A stretch of DNA of 7,065 nt from NCBI GenBank assembly GCA_029256565.1, contig JAQSXQ010000082.1:1-7065 (forward strand). The letters run 5' to 3'. The stretch's first letter is position 1. Each line of letters starts with the position of its first letter. Of this stretch, positions 1-5,798 are shown in pieces. A model generated the notes under the pieces. It saw only the letters and a program-made list of their open reading frames with translations. It ran no database searches and was not told the origin of the DNA. Made by a program: the position numbers and the translations under genes. This DNA comes from Mycobacterium sp. (GTDB taxonomy: Bacteria; Actinomycetota; Actinomycetes; Mycobacteriales; Mycobacteriaceae).

Positions 1-4
1 TGCC

Positions 5-160
5 GTGATCGTTCTCGGAATCATCCTGCTGCTCGCAGGTTTCATCCTCAAGATCTCCATCCTCTGGACCATCGGGATCATCCTGGTCGTCGTCGGCCTC
101 GTCTTGACGGTGCTGGGCTCGATGGGACGGGCAGTCGGCGGTCGCCGCACCTATTACTGA
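5..160 (+). CDS. Small two-helix membrane protein, DUF6131-like
   Basis: A 51-residue protein of unknown function that is almost entirely hydrophobic. Residues about 1-20 and 22-42 form two membrane helices separated by a short Lys-containing turn (LKISILW), and the basic, aromatic tail GGRRTYY is probably cytosolic. The turn and tail match the small actinobacterial proteins known as DUF6131, by memory of the family. GTG at position 5 is chosen as the start because it gives the usual family N-terminus (M-I-V-L-G-I) and length; the reading frame is open to the window edge, so a start further upstream cannot be excluded and its ribosome binding site lies outside the window. It is followed by a 126-bp gap and then a stress-type promoter, so it is probably not transcribed with the next genes. 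Family assignment is fairly sure; the role is unknown. Confidence 0.75.
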   Translation: MIVLGIILLLAGFILKISILWTIGIILVVVGLVLTVLGSMGRAVGGRRTYY

Positions 161-229
161 GGCATCGCTTCGGAGCCGTTGCACGGCAACCCCTTCGGCG
201 CTTGTCCGGAGTGAGTCAAGATTATTGAC

Positions 230-255
230 GTTTGCGTAGAAACTTTGATGGGTAG
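230..255 (+). promoter_or_regulatory. Predicted SigF/SigB-type stress promoter
   Basis: GTTT at 230-233 and GGGTAG at 250-255 are separated by 16 bases. This fits the mycobacterial SigF consensus GTTT-N(15-17)-GGGTA. It lies 31 bp before the start codon of the gene at 287, on the right strand, in the only sizeable gap before that gene. A TTGACG at 225-230 could be read as a housekeeping -35 box, but no good -10 (TAnnnT) lies 16-18 bp after it. The assignment rests on motif match and position only. Confidence 0.5.
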
Positions 256-286
256 GCCACCGCTAGACATTGGGAGGTAGGACGAC

Positions 287-847
287 ATGCCAAGTTGGAT
301 GTGGATTGTGGTTGCGGCTGCGGTCGTGATCTTCGTCGCGGCGATCATCATCGCCAGTAGGAAGAGCCGCGACACGGACAGGTTGAAGAATCGATTCGGA
401 CCGGAATACGAGCGGACCGTGTCGGAGGTCGGCGACGAGAAGGCCGCAGAGAAGGAACTCCTCGCCCGCGAGCGGAAGCGAGACGAGTTGGATATCCGTC
501 CCCTGGCGCCGGCGGTACTGGACGGCTACCTGACCCGTTGGCGGGCAGTGCAGACGGCCTTCGTCGATCATCCGTCGAGCGCCGTCGGAGAAGCCGACCT
601 GCTCGTCACCGAGGTGATGCGGGACCGCGGTTATCCCGTGGACGACTTCGACCGACAGGCCGCCGACATCTCGGTGGACCACCCGACCGTCGTCGCCAAT
701 TACCGCGCAGCACACGATATTCACCTTGCGCAGCAAAGGGGTGACGTCGGTACGGAACAACAGCGTCAAGCGTTCGTGCACTACCGGGCGCTGTTCACGA
801 AATTGCTCGAAGTCGAGAACGACAAGTCACAGGAGGCAAGCGCATGA
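287..847 (+). CDS. Membrane-anchored hypothetical protein, partner of the downstream repeat protein
   Basis: A 186-residue protein of a family seen in actinobacteria without an assigned function. Residues about 4-23 form one strong membrane helix, followed by basic residues (SRKSR), which suggests an N-terminal anchor with the bulk of the protein in the cytosol. Residues 30-70 are highly charged and probably helical (RFGPEYERTV, then alternating E/K/R). A conserved core follows: RPLAP at 71-75, W85-x-x-V-Q89 with FVDHP at 92-96, a DFDRQAADISVDHP stretch at 120-133, and HYRALF at 165-170. The W-VQ-FVD-P and TE-R-YR-F-LL blocks recur in the next gene. The start is supported by GGGAGG at 272-277. 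The stop overlaps the next start as ATGA, so the two are translationally coupled. A SigF-like promoter precedes it, suggesting stress or stationary-phase expression. No catalytic motif is visible. Confidence 0.85.
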   Translation: MPSWMWIVVAAAVVIFVAAIIIASRKSRDTDRLKNRFGPEYERTVSEVGDEKAAEKELLARERKRDELDIRPLAPAVLDGYLTRWRAVQTAFVDHPSSAVGEADLLVTEVMRDRGYPVDDFDRQAADISVDHPTVVANYRAAHDIHLAQQRGDVGTEQQRQAFVHYRALFTKLLEVENDKSQEASA

Positions 848-1476
848 CCACTCACGATCAGCACACCCCTTACTCGGGCTCCGATCCGATGGACCCACGA
901 GACCGGCAGGACTACGGAACCGGACAGGCGCAGCCCTCGTCCGAATACCCCACACAGCCTTCGTCCGAGTATCCCGCGCAGCAGCAGTCGTCGACGGACT
1001 ATCCCGCGGAGCCCTCGACGGAGTGGTCGGCACAACCGTCGTCGGAGTCAGCGGTTCAGCCGTCGTCCGAGCGGATGGCCCAGCCCGGCGCAACGATGAA
1101 TACCGATGTCGCACAGCATGACTCCACCGCCTTCGGCAGCACGGACGCCGACACCAACAGAGGCATGACCGACGCCTCCGCCGGCCAGCCGGCATCCGGA
1201 GGCAACGACCACGACCTGTTCGCCGATGACGAACTGGCAGGACTGCGCGCCCGGTGGGACAACGTCCAGGCGAGCTTCGTCGACGATCCCAAGGAGTGCG
1301 TCCAGAAGGCCGACGGCCTGGTCGCCGATCTGGTCGAGCAGCTGACGCGGAGCTTCTCGCACTCACGTTCGCAGCTCGAGGAGCAGTGGGCGCGTGGCGA
1401 GGACGCCTCGACCGAGGACCTGCGCATCACGCTCAAGCGCTACCGCGAATTCTTCGATCGCCTGCTGGCGGTCTGA
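844..1476 (+). CDS. Hypothetical protein with N-terminal octapeptide repeats and a domain shared with the upstream gene
   Basis: A 210-residue soluble protein with no signal peptide or membrane helix. Residues 1-125 look disordered: polar, rich in Q, S, P, E, T and D, with a degenerate repeat of the type QPSSEYPA at residues 30-79. Residues 128-210 form a predicted helical domain. ARWDNVQASFVDDP (136-149) corresponds to the W-VQ-FVD-P block of the upstream protein, and TEDLR...YREFFDRLL (190-208) corresponds to its TEQQR...YRALFTKLL block. The central segment of the upstream protein is missing here. The start overlaps the upstream stop by four bases (ATGA) and has an AGGAGG at 831-836, seven bases before the ATG. 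A strong hairpin follows the stop. The shared domain suggests duplication and perhaps a physical complex between an anchored and a soluble partner; that is inference. Function unknown. Confidence 0.85.
   Translation: MTTHDQHTPYSGSDPMDPRDRQDYGTGQAQPSSEYPTQPSSEYPAQQQSSTDYPAEPSTEWSAQPSSESAVQPSSERMAQPGATMNTDVAQHDSTAFGSTDADTNRGMTDASAGQPASGGNDHDLFADDELAGLRARWDNVQASFVDDPKECVQKADGLVADLVEQLTRSFSHSRSQLEEQWARGEDASTEDLRITLKRYREFFDRLLAV
931..1080 (+). repeat. Degenerate 24-bp tandem repeat encoding octapeptides
   Basis: Six consecutive in-frame units encode QPSSEYPT, QPSSEYPA, QQQSSTDYPA, EPSTEWSA, QPSSESAV and QPSSERMA. Five units are 24 bp and the third is 30 bp, extended by two residues. Synonymous differences between units (ccctcgtcc, ccttcgtcc, ccgtcgtcc) show that the repeat is old and not a recent slippage product. 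Conserved positions are P2, S3, S/T4 and E/D5. Confidence 0.85.
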
Positions 1477-1491
1477 GCGTCCGTCCCCCTG

Positions 1492-1521
1492 CTGCCGCCC
1501 TGCCCAACGGCAGGGCGGCAG
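1492..1521 (+). terminator. Intrinsic-type terminator hairpin
   Basis: ctgccgccctgcc (1492-1504) and ggcagggcggcag (1509-1521) are perfect reverse complements, giving a 13-bp GC-rich stem with a CAAC loop, 16 bp after the stop codon at 1476. There is no clear T-run (the next bases are tcgtgtgcc), which is common for actinobacterial terminators. It should end the two-gene transcript and insulate the regulator that follows. Confidence 0.8.
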
Positions 1522-1538
1522 TCGTGTGCCCACCACGG

Positions 1539-1551
1539 TATTTTCATCGGT
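1539..1551 (+). promoter_or_regulatory. Possible -10 element for a leaderless transcript of the GntR gene
   Basis: TATTTT at 1539-1544 fits the actinobacterial TAnnnT -10 pattern and ends seven bases before an ATG at 1552, the spacing expected if transcription starts at that ATG. No convincing -35 box is seen, since that position falls in or beside the terminator hairpin. Mycobacteriales often use extended or -35-less promoters and leaderless mRNAs, so the reading is plausible but weak. Confidence 0.3.
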
Positions 1552-1584
1552 ATGCGCACCTCCCCGCCGGCACGGACCTCCTGA
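1552..1584 (+). CDS. Possible ten-codon leader ORF overlapping the GntR start
   Basis: ATG at 1552 opens a ten-residue ORF (MRTSPPARTS) whose TGA at 1582-1584 overlaps the ATG of the GntR gene as TGATG. The GntR start has no Shine-Dalgarno sequence; the bases before it (acctcct) resemble anti-Shine-Dalgarno instead. Re-initiation after this short ORF is therefore a plausible way to translate the regulator. The Pro-Pro pair could slow ribosomes. A ten-codon ORF can easily occur by chance, so confidence is low. Confidence 0.25.
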   Translation: MRTSPPARTS

Positions 1585-2204
1585 TGTCCGAGCCGGCTGA
1601 TCGCGTGGAATCCACCGGCGACTCCATTGCCGGCGCACTGCGCGAGGACATCCTCGCAGGGCGCTTGACTGGCGGTGAACGGCTCATCGAGGAAGCGATC
1701 GCGAAGCGATTCGGCGTGTCTCGCGTTCCGGTGCGGGAAGCCCTCGCCAGATTGCAGTCCGAGGGTTTCGTGACGATCGTGCGGTACCGGGGCGCTGCCG
1801 TATCCGAGACACTCGCCCGCGATGGTCGCGAACTCCTCCAGATCCGAAGAGGACTCGAGATTCTCGCCGCGCAATTGGCCGCCGAGAACCGCGGCGGCGA
1901 CGTCGCCACCGAACTCGCGGCCTTCACCGCGGACCACGGCGACCAACACGAGGTCGACGCAGATGCGCCCTCGTTTCACGCCCTGGTGGCTGCCGCCTCC
2001 GGAAACCGTCAGCTGGCCGAGATGCTCGCCAGTGTCAACCGCCGCGTGCAGTGGGCCCTCGGCCACAATCCCGACGCGTCGACCAGCGACCACCGCGTCC
2101 TGGCGCAGGCCATTGCGAGCGGATCGACCGTGCAGGCCGGCTACTTGATGGACGAGCACCTCCGCCGCGACGAGCGGTACTTCGCGGCCAAGTTCGATCA
2201 CTGA
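1584..2204 (+). CDS. GntR family transcriptional regulator, FCD (FadR-like) type
   Basis: A 206-residue DNA-binding regulator, probably of the adjacent transport/metabolism operon. Residues about 11-75 are a GntR winged helix-turn-helix: ALREDILAGRLTGGERL, then the recognition helix region RFGVSRVPVREALARLQSEG (43-61) and a wing near 64-72. Residues about 82-200 fit the FCD ligand-binding domain. SFH (His132), DHR (His170) and EHL (His192) sit where this family places its metal-binding histidines, and Asp127 may also contribute, suggesting a metal site that binds a small carboxylate. The linker after residue 100 is short, making the protein slightly smaller than typical FCD regulators (about 220-240). 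ATG 1584 is chosen because the GntR domain begins just after it; the reading frame stays open further upstream but there overlaps the previous gene and the terminator. It lies 201 bp before the MFS gene on the same strand. Confidence 0.9.
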   Translation: MSEPADRVESTGDSIAGALREDILAGRLTGGERLIEEAIAKRFGVSRVPVREALARLQSEGFVTIVRYRGAAVSETLARDGRELLQIRRGLEILAAQLAAENRGGDVATELAAFTADHGDQHEVDADAPSFHALVAAASGNRQLAEMLASVNRRVQWALGHNPDASTSDHRVLAQAIASGSTVQAGYLMDEHLRRDERYFAAKFDH

Positions 2205-2228
2205 CCAGCTAGGACACCGCGCCGTCTG

Positions 2229-2241
2229 ATTGTATTACGAT
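2229..2241 (+). promoter_or_regulatory. Candidate GntR (FadR-subfamily) operator, overlapping a possible -10 box
   Basis: TTGTATTACGA at 2230-2240 fits the FadR-subfamily operator pattern T-N-G-T-N3-A-C-N-A exactly. With its flanks (2229-2241) it is a 13-bp palindrome centred on one T, with one mismatched pair. TACGAT at 2236-2241 fits a TAnnnT -10 box, so a bound repressor could block initiation. It lies between the regulator and the MFS gene, about 165 bp before the MFS start. Confidence 0.45.
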
Positions 2242-2253
2242 ATCCGTAGCCTT

Positions 2254-2272
2254 TTCACGTTTGTAACGTAAA
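2254..2272 (+). promoter_or_regulatory. Inverted repeat in the MFS control region
   Basis: ACGTT (2257-2261) and AACGT (2265-2269) are perfect inverted repeats around TGT, and two further T/A pairs flank them after one mismatch, giving a 19-bp imperfect palindrome. Its centre lies 28 bp from that of the site at 2229-2241. TACGCT at 2274-2279, a possible -10 box, starts just downstream. It may be a second operator for the GntR protein or a site for another regulator; nothing here identifies the protein. Confidence 0.35.
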
Positions 2273-2302
2273 TACGCTGTTGGGAAACGGGTGCGTAACA
2301 GC

Positions 2303-2315
2303 TTTCGTATACAAA
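2303..2315 (+). promoter_or_regulatory. Short palindrome GTATAC with A/T flanks
   Basis: TTTCGTATACAAA has a perfect GTATAC core at 2307-2312 and, after one mismatch, two matching T/A pairs. It resembles the GTA-T-TAC core of the candidate operator at 2229 with the central base missing. It lies about 90 bp before the MFS start codon in an otherwise GC-rich leader (2316-2395) where I see no clear structure. It may be a weaker regulator site or chance. Confidence 0.22.
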
Positions 2316-2405
2316 TTGGTCAGCGCGGCTTCGGTCAGGGACGACTCGAGGTCGGCTCACCGTCGCGACCGTCGTCGGTGTCGACTCACCCACTCGGAGC
2401 CCGAC

Positions 2406-3878
2406 ATGTCCCTTCTCCGCACGAACACCAAGACCCCTGCCGAGGCGCCCAACTCGGCAGCCGCACAACCTGGCGACCCCGCCGCATCCCCCGGCCTGAC
2501 CGCGGCCCTGGACCGCATCGGCTTCGGACGGGTACAGGCCGCCTTGATCCTGCTCCTCATGGCCGGATTGTTCTTCGACTCACTCGAGCAGAACTCGACG
2601 GGCGCGATGGGCCCACTCCTGAAGGAGTCGTTCGGCATCGGAAACGCCGAACTGACGATGATCAACACCGCCACCGTGCTGGGCGGGCTCGCGGGACGTT
2701 TGATCGGCGGCTACATCGCCGATCGCTGGGGACGTCGGATGGCGCTGAGTCTCAATCTGCTCGTCTACACCCTCGGCGGACTGATCAGCGCTGCGGCGGT
2801 GAACTACGAGATGTTGCTCGCGAGTCGGTTCATCGTCGGCATCGGACTCGGCGGGGAGTTCACCGTCGGCCTGGCGATATTGGCCGAGATCGTCGCCACC
2901 CGCCACCGCGGATCACTGCTCGCGACGCTCAACATCTCCTCGGGTGGCATCGGCAACATCGCCTCCTTCGGCTTCTTCTGGTTGGTGCTCGGGCCGCTGA
3001 ACGACACGCTCGGAGGCAACGACTCCGCGTGGCGCTGGACGTACGTGATCCTCGCCGTCCCCGCCGTCCTCGTCGTCTTCTTCCGCCGGTACCTGCCGGA
3101 ATCGCCGCGCTTCCTGCTGTCCAAGGGTCGGGTCGACGAAGCCAACATCAGCCTCACCCGGTTGGCCAGTGGCAGCATCGCAGGGCTTCGCAAGCCCGGC
3201 ATCACCAAGCAATTCGTCACCGACGCGGACATCCCCGAACAGGTGAAGAGCAGCTACGCGGAGGTGTTCAAGGGCGAGAACCTCAAGCGCACCATGGCAA
3301 TCGGAGCGGCATCGTGGATGTCCTTCGGCGCCCAGGTCACCCTGTTGTTCCTGATGCCCATCCTGCTGGTCTCGCGGGGCTACTCGCTGGCCGACTCGTT
3401 GGCGTTCACCATGATCATGAACGTCGGCTCGCTCTTCGGTGCATGCGCAGCCTCCTACCTGGCGGGCAAGGCACCTCGGCGCCTGACCGTCACCATCGCC
3501 GCCGTCCTCGGGTGCATCTCGGCGATCTGCTTCGCCTCGTTCGCCAACACGACCGCGATGATCCTGGTGCTAGGCATGATCTTTCAGTTCTTCACCATGA
3601 TGCTGAACACCATGCTCTCGGTCTGGTCGCCGGAACTGTTCCCCACGTCCGTGCGGGCGATGGGTACGTCGGTGGTCAACGGCATCGGCAACGTCGCAGG
3701 CGCAGTCATGCCCTTCGCCGCCCTGTTCTTCTTCGACCGCGCCGGCGTGGCAGGCGTATTCGTCATGATCGCCGCCATGTACGCACTCCTGGTCGTCGCC
3801 GCCCGCTTCGGGCCCGAGACCTTCGGCAAGACACTGGAATCCGTTACCGAGAAGCCCGTTCTGGCGCACGCCGCCTGA
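2406..3878 (+). CDS. MFS transporter, metabolite:H+ symporter / sugar-porter-like
   Basis: A 490-residue inner-membrane carrier of the major facilitator superfamily, length and hydrophobic pattern fitting 12 helices. The first ~35 residues are a polar, Pro/Ala-rich cytosolic tail. Signature motifs are GGYIADRWGRR (101-111, loop 2-3), RFIVGIGLGGE (141-151, helix 4), PESPRFLLSKGR (231-242, central loop) and SPELFPTSVRAMG (408-420, loop 10-11). Together these place it with the sugar-porter-like and aromatic-acid/metabolite:H+ symporter group (AAHS, NiaP-like). Such carriers usually take up organic acids or small aromatic or nitrogen compounds with protons, but the substrate is not readable here. 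ATG 2406 is chosen because GGAG at 2396-2399 precedes it by six bases; the frame is open back to 2280 but that part reads as non-coding leader. It is the first gene of an apparent three-gene operon, with 19 bp to the next. Confidence 0.92.
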   Translation: MSLLRTNTKTPAEAPNSAAAQPGDPAASPGLTAALDRIGFGRVQAALILLLMAGLFFDSLEQNSTGAMGPLLKESFGIGNAELTMINTATVLGGLAGRLIGGYIADRWGRRMALSLNLLVYTLGGLISAAAVNYEMLLASRFIVGIGLGGEFTVGLAILAEIVATRHRGSLLATLNISSGGIGNIASFGFFWLVLGPLNDTLGGNDSAWRWTYVILAVPAVLVVFFRRYLPESPRFLLSKGRVDEANISLTRLASGSIAGLRKPGITKQFVTDADIPEQVKSSYAEVFKGENLKRTMAIGAASWMSFGAQVTLLFLMPILLVSRGYSLADSLAFTMIMNVGSLFGACAASYLAGKAPRRLTVTIAAVLGCISAICFASFANTTAMILVLGMIFQFFTMMLNTMLSVWSPELFPTSVRAMGTSVVNGIGNVAGAVMPFAALFFFDRAGVAGVFVMIAAMYALLVVAARFGPETFGKTLESVTEKPVLAHAA

Positions 3879-3897
3879 ACCACCGAGAAGAGGAAAC

Positions 3898-4815
3898 ATG
3901 ATGCAACTCAACATCTCCGCCACTGCCCACGGTCTCAACTACCTGCCGCAGTACTACGCCGACCACCTCGGACTGTTCGCCGACCGCGGGCTGACGGTCA
4001 CCGCAACGGCGAAGGATCCCTGGACCGGTGTGCTCGACGATCTCGACAGCGGGGCTGCCGACGTCGCGCTCGGCGGACTCTGGGTGCCTGCGATGTACGC
4101 AGGCACTCCGCGCAAGCTCTCCGTCTTCGCGCAGGTGAATCACCAGTTCCCGAAGGCGCTCGTGACGCGTACGGATCGTCCGGACTTCGCGTGGTCCGAT
4201 CTCGTCGGTAGCACCGTCCTCGCGCCGGGAATCGGCGGCAGCGCACCATATGCGTTCACGGCCGGACTGGTGCGCGAAGCCGGCGTCGATCCCGCCTCGG
4301 TCACGTGGCTCCGCGATCTATCGACACCGATGTTCGTCGAACTGTTCGAGGCGGGTCTCGGCGACGCGATCATCCTGGACCACACCAACGCAGAACTGTT
4401 GCAGCACAGGGGAACCGGATTCATTGCGATCGACTACGCCGTCGCCGGCGGCCTGGGTCCCAACAGCGTCTACTACGGCCGCACCGATCGGGTCGACGAA
4501 CTGTCGGAACGCCTGGCTCTCTTCGCCTCGGCGCTCGACGAGTCGATGCAGCTGCTGAAGTCGGTGTCGGCCGCGGAACTGCGGCCACTGCTCGACGCGC
4601 ACTGGCCCACGATCCCCGCGCAGGTGTTGGAGAACGCCTGCACCCGCATGCTGCGGTCGAAGACGTGGGCGACGCCACGCATCGACCGGGTTGCCACGGA
4701 ACGATGGATGCGGATCTTGTTCGAGGAGAGCATGGTTGCCGCGATACCCGCCTTCGACGACGTGGTCGACACCAGCATCGTCGACTCGATCGACGTCGCG
4801 TCGGTATCGGTCTGA
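3898..4815 (+). CDS. Periplasmic-binding-protein-fold protein (NMT1/THI5/SsuA-like) without a signal peptide
   Basis: A 305-residue protein resembling ABC-type substrate-binding proteins of the NMT1/THI5/SsuA group. NYLPQYYADHLGLFADRGL (14-32) matches the family's opening strand-helix, in which a small molecule faces an 'xxP-xxxAxxxGxFxxxGL' element. DLDSGAADVALGG (48-60) is the usual 'GxxDva' block, and a hinge-like GIGGSAPYAF follows at 111-120. The protein begins directly with the mature fold: no signal peptide, lipobox Cys or Tat motif. It should therefore be cytosolic. There are no ABC permease or ATPase genes in the window; it sits between an MFS carrier and a cyclodeaminase-like gene. 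It could be an enzyme on this fold, as MqnA, MqnD and 4,5-dihydroxyphthalate decarboxylase are, or a ligand-binding partner. It lacks the Cys-rich motif of yeast THI5. Tandem ATGs give a choice of start: 3901 has better spacing (7 bp) from GAGG at 3890-3893 than 3898 (4 bp). Confidence 0.8.
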   Translation: MMQLNISATAHGLNYLPQYYADHLGLFADRGLTVTATAKDPWTGVLDDLDSGAADVALGGLWVPAMYAGTPRKLSVFAQVNHQFPKALVTRTDRPDFAWSDLVGSTVLAPGIGGSAPYAFTAGLVREAGVDPASVTWLRDLSTPMFVELFEAGLGDAIILDHTNAELLQHRGTGFIAIDYAVAGGLGPNSVYYGRTDRVDELSERLALFASALDESMQLLKSVSAAELRPLLDAHWPTIPAQVLENACTRMLRSKTWATPRIDRVATERWMRILFEESMVAAIPAFDDVVDTSIVDSIDVASVSV

Positions 4816-4820
4816 TACTC

Positions 4821-5798
4821 GTGGTCCTCGTCCTCACGCACTCGGACATCTCGCCACTGCTCGACCGACACGAAGTTCGCAAGGCCGTCGAACTGGCCCA
4901 TGCGGGTCTGGCGTGGGGAGGGTGGCAGAACCCGGCGCCGCGGTCGATGACCCTCGGCAACGCGGGGACGGCGGTGCCGATGACCTCCGCAGGCGGTACG
5001 TGGGCTTCGGTGAAGATGCTGTGCGATCTGCCCGGCAACCGCGATCACGGCTTGCCGGTGCAACGTTCGTCGATCATGGTCACCTCGGCGACCAGCGGTG
5101 AGTGCATCGCACTGCTCGACGGGCGAGCGATCACCGCCATCCGCACCGCGGCGGCGAGTGCGGTAGCCACCGACCACCTCTCACCGCGAAGCGCATCGGT
5201 CCTCGGTCTCGTCGGCGCGGGCAATCTCGCCGTCGAGCACGTGCACTCCATCCTGGCGGTGCGCGACATCGAGACGGTCCTGGTGTGGACCAGGAGCAGT
5301 ACCACCCTCGAGACCTTCCGTGCGGCAGTCGAACACCTGCACGTTCTGGTCGAGGCCGCCCCGTCTGCGGAGGCCGTGGTGTCGGCGGCCGACGTCGTCT
5401 GCACGCTCACCCCCGCCAGGGAACCGGTGATCCTCGGGTCATGGCTCCGGCCCGGCCAGCACGTCAACGCCGTCGGCGCACCGCCCCGTCCCGATCATCG
5501 CGAGGTGGACTCGGCCGCCATGGCTCGGGCCCGCGTCGTCGTCGACAGCCACTCGACGGTGATGGCGAAGTCCGGTGGCGTCCTGCTGGCCATCGCGGAT
5601 GGAGCGATCACCGAGGACGACGTTCGTACTGAATTGGGACACGTCATCGTCGGCGCCTCCGAGGGCCGCACGTCGGACGAGGACGTCACCCTGTTCGAGT
5701 CGGTCGGCATCGGCCTGCAGGATCTGGCCACCGCCGAACTCGTGATCGCCCGGGCCATGGAGGCAGGGGTCGGAGTCGACGTCGACCTGTCTGCGTGA
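4821..5798 (+). CDS. Ornithine cyclodeaminase / mu-crystallin family NAD(P)-dependent protein
   Basis: A 325-residue cytosolic protein with the family fold. Residues about 1-115 carry the substrate region: Arg41, Lys65 in SVKMLCDLPGN, GLPVQRSSIMV (77-87), then ALLDGRAITAIRTAAASA (97-114) with Arg108. These correspond to the carboxylate-binding Arg/Lys residues of the family. GLVGAGNLAVEHV (129-141) is the dinucleotide-binding loop (GAGxxA). VNAVGAPPRPDHREVD (215-230) aligns with the segment that in Pseudomonas putida ornithine cyclodeaminase reads GGDCPGK and holds catalytic Asp228; here that Asp is replaced by Pro. True cyclodeamination of ornithine is therefore unlikely; ketimine reductase, amino-acid dehydrogenase or another imine reaction is more probable. 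GTG 4821 is chosen because it gives the usual start of the family and lies 5 bp after the upstream stop; no clear ribosome binding site is seen, suggesting coupling. Last gene of the operon. Confidence 0.88.
   Translation: MVLVLTHSDISPLLDRHEVRKAVELAHAGLAWGGWQNPAPRSMTLGNAGTAVPMTSAGGTWASVKMLCDLPGNRDHGLPVQRSSIMVTSATSGECIALLDGRAITAIRTAAASAVATDHLSPRSASVLGLVGAGNLAVEHVHSILAVRDIETVLVWTRSSTTLETFRAAVEHLHVLVEAAPSAEAVVSAADVVCTLTPAREPVILGSWLRPGQHVNAVGAPPRPDHREVDSAAMARARVVVDSHSTVMAKSGGVLLAIADGAITEDDVRTELGHVIVGASEGRTSDEDVTLFESVGIGLQDLATAELVIARAMEAGVGVDVDLSA

Noticed and set aside
171..190. Hairpin after the small membrane protein gene
   Set aside because: Only alternative 5-bp stems (GCCGT/ACGGC or GTTGC/GCAAC) with three-base loops are possible; too weak to call a terminator.
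1440..2201. A 253-codon minus-strand frame opposite the GntR gene
   Set aside because: It is antisense to a gene with clear GntR/FCD motifs and its translation has no recognisable domain; long antisense frames are expected at this GC content.
2291..3901. A 536-codon open frame on the same strand across the whole MFS gene
   Set aside because: It is the +1-shifted shadow of the MFS gene: its translation is Arg/His/Pro-rich with no hydrophobic segments, while the chosen frame shows clear MFS motifs.
3898..4815. Identity as a THI5-type pyrimidine (HMP-P) synthase
   Set aside because: The Cys-rich iron motif of yeast THI5 is absent (there is one Cys, near residue 248) and no thiamine genes or TPP riboswitch are nearby.
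4305..4820. N-terminal extension of the cyclodeaminase-like gene to 4305
   Set aside because: The extension overlaps the binding-protein-fold gene in another frame and reads as Arg-rich shadow; the family N-terminus begins at the GTG at 4821.
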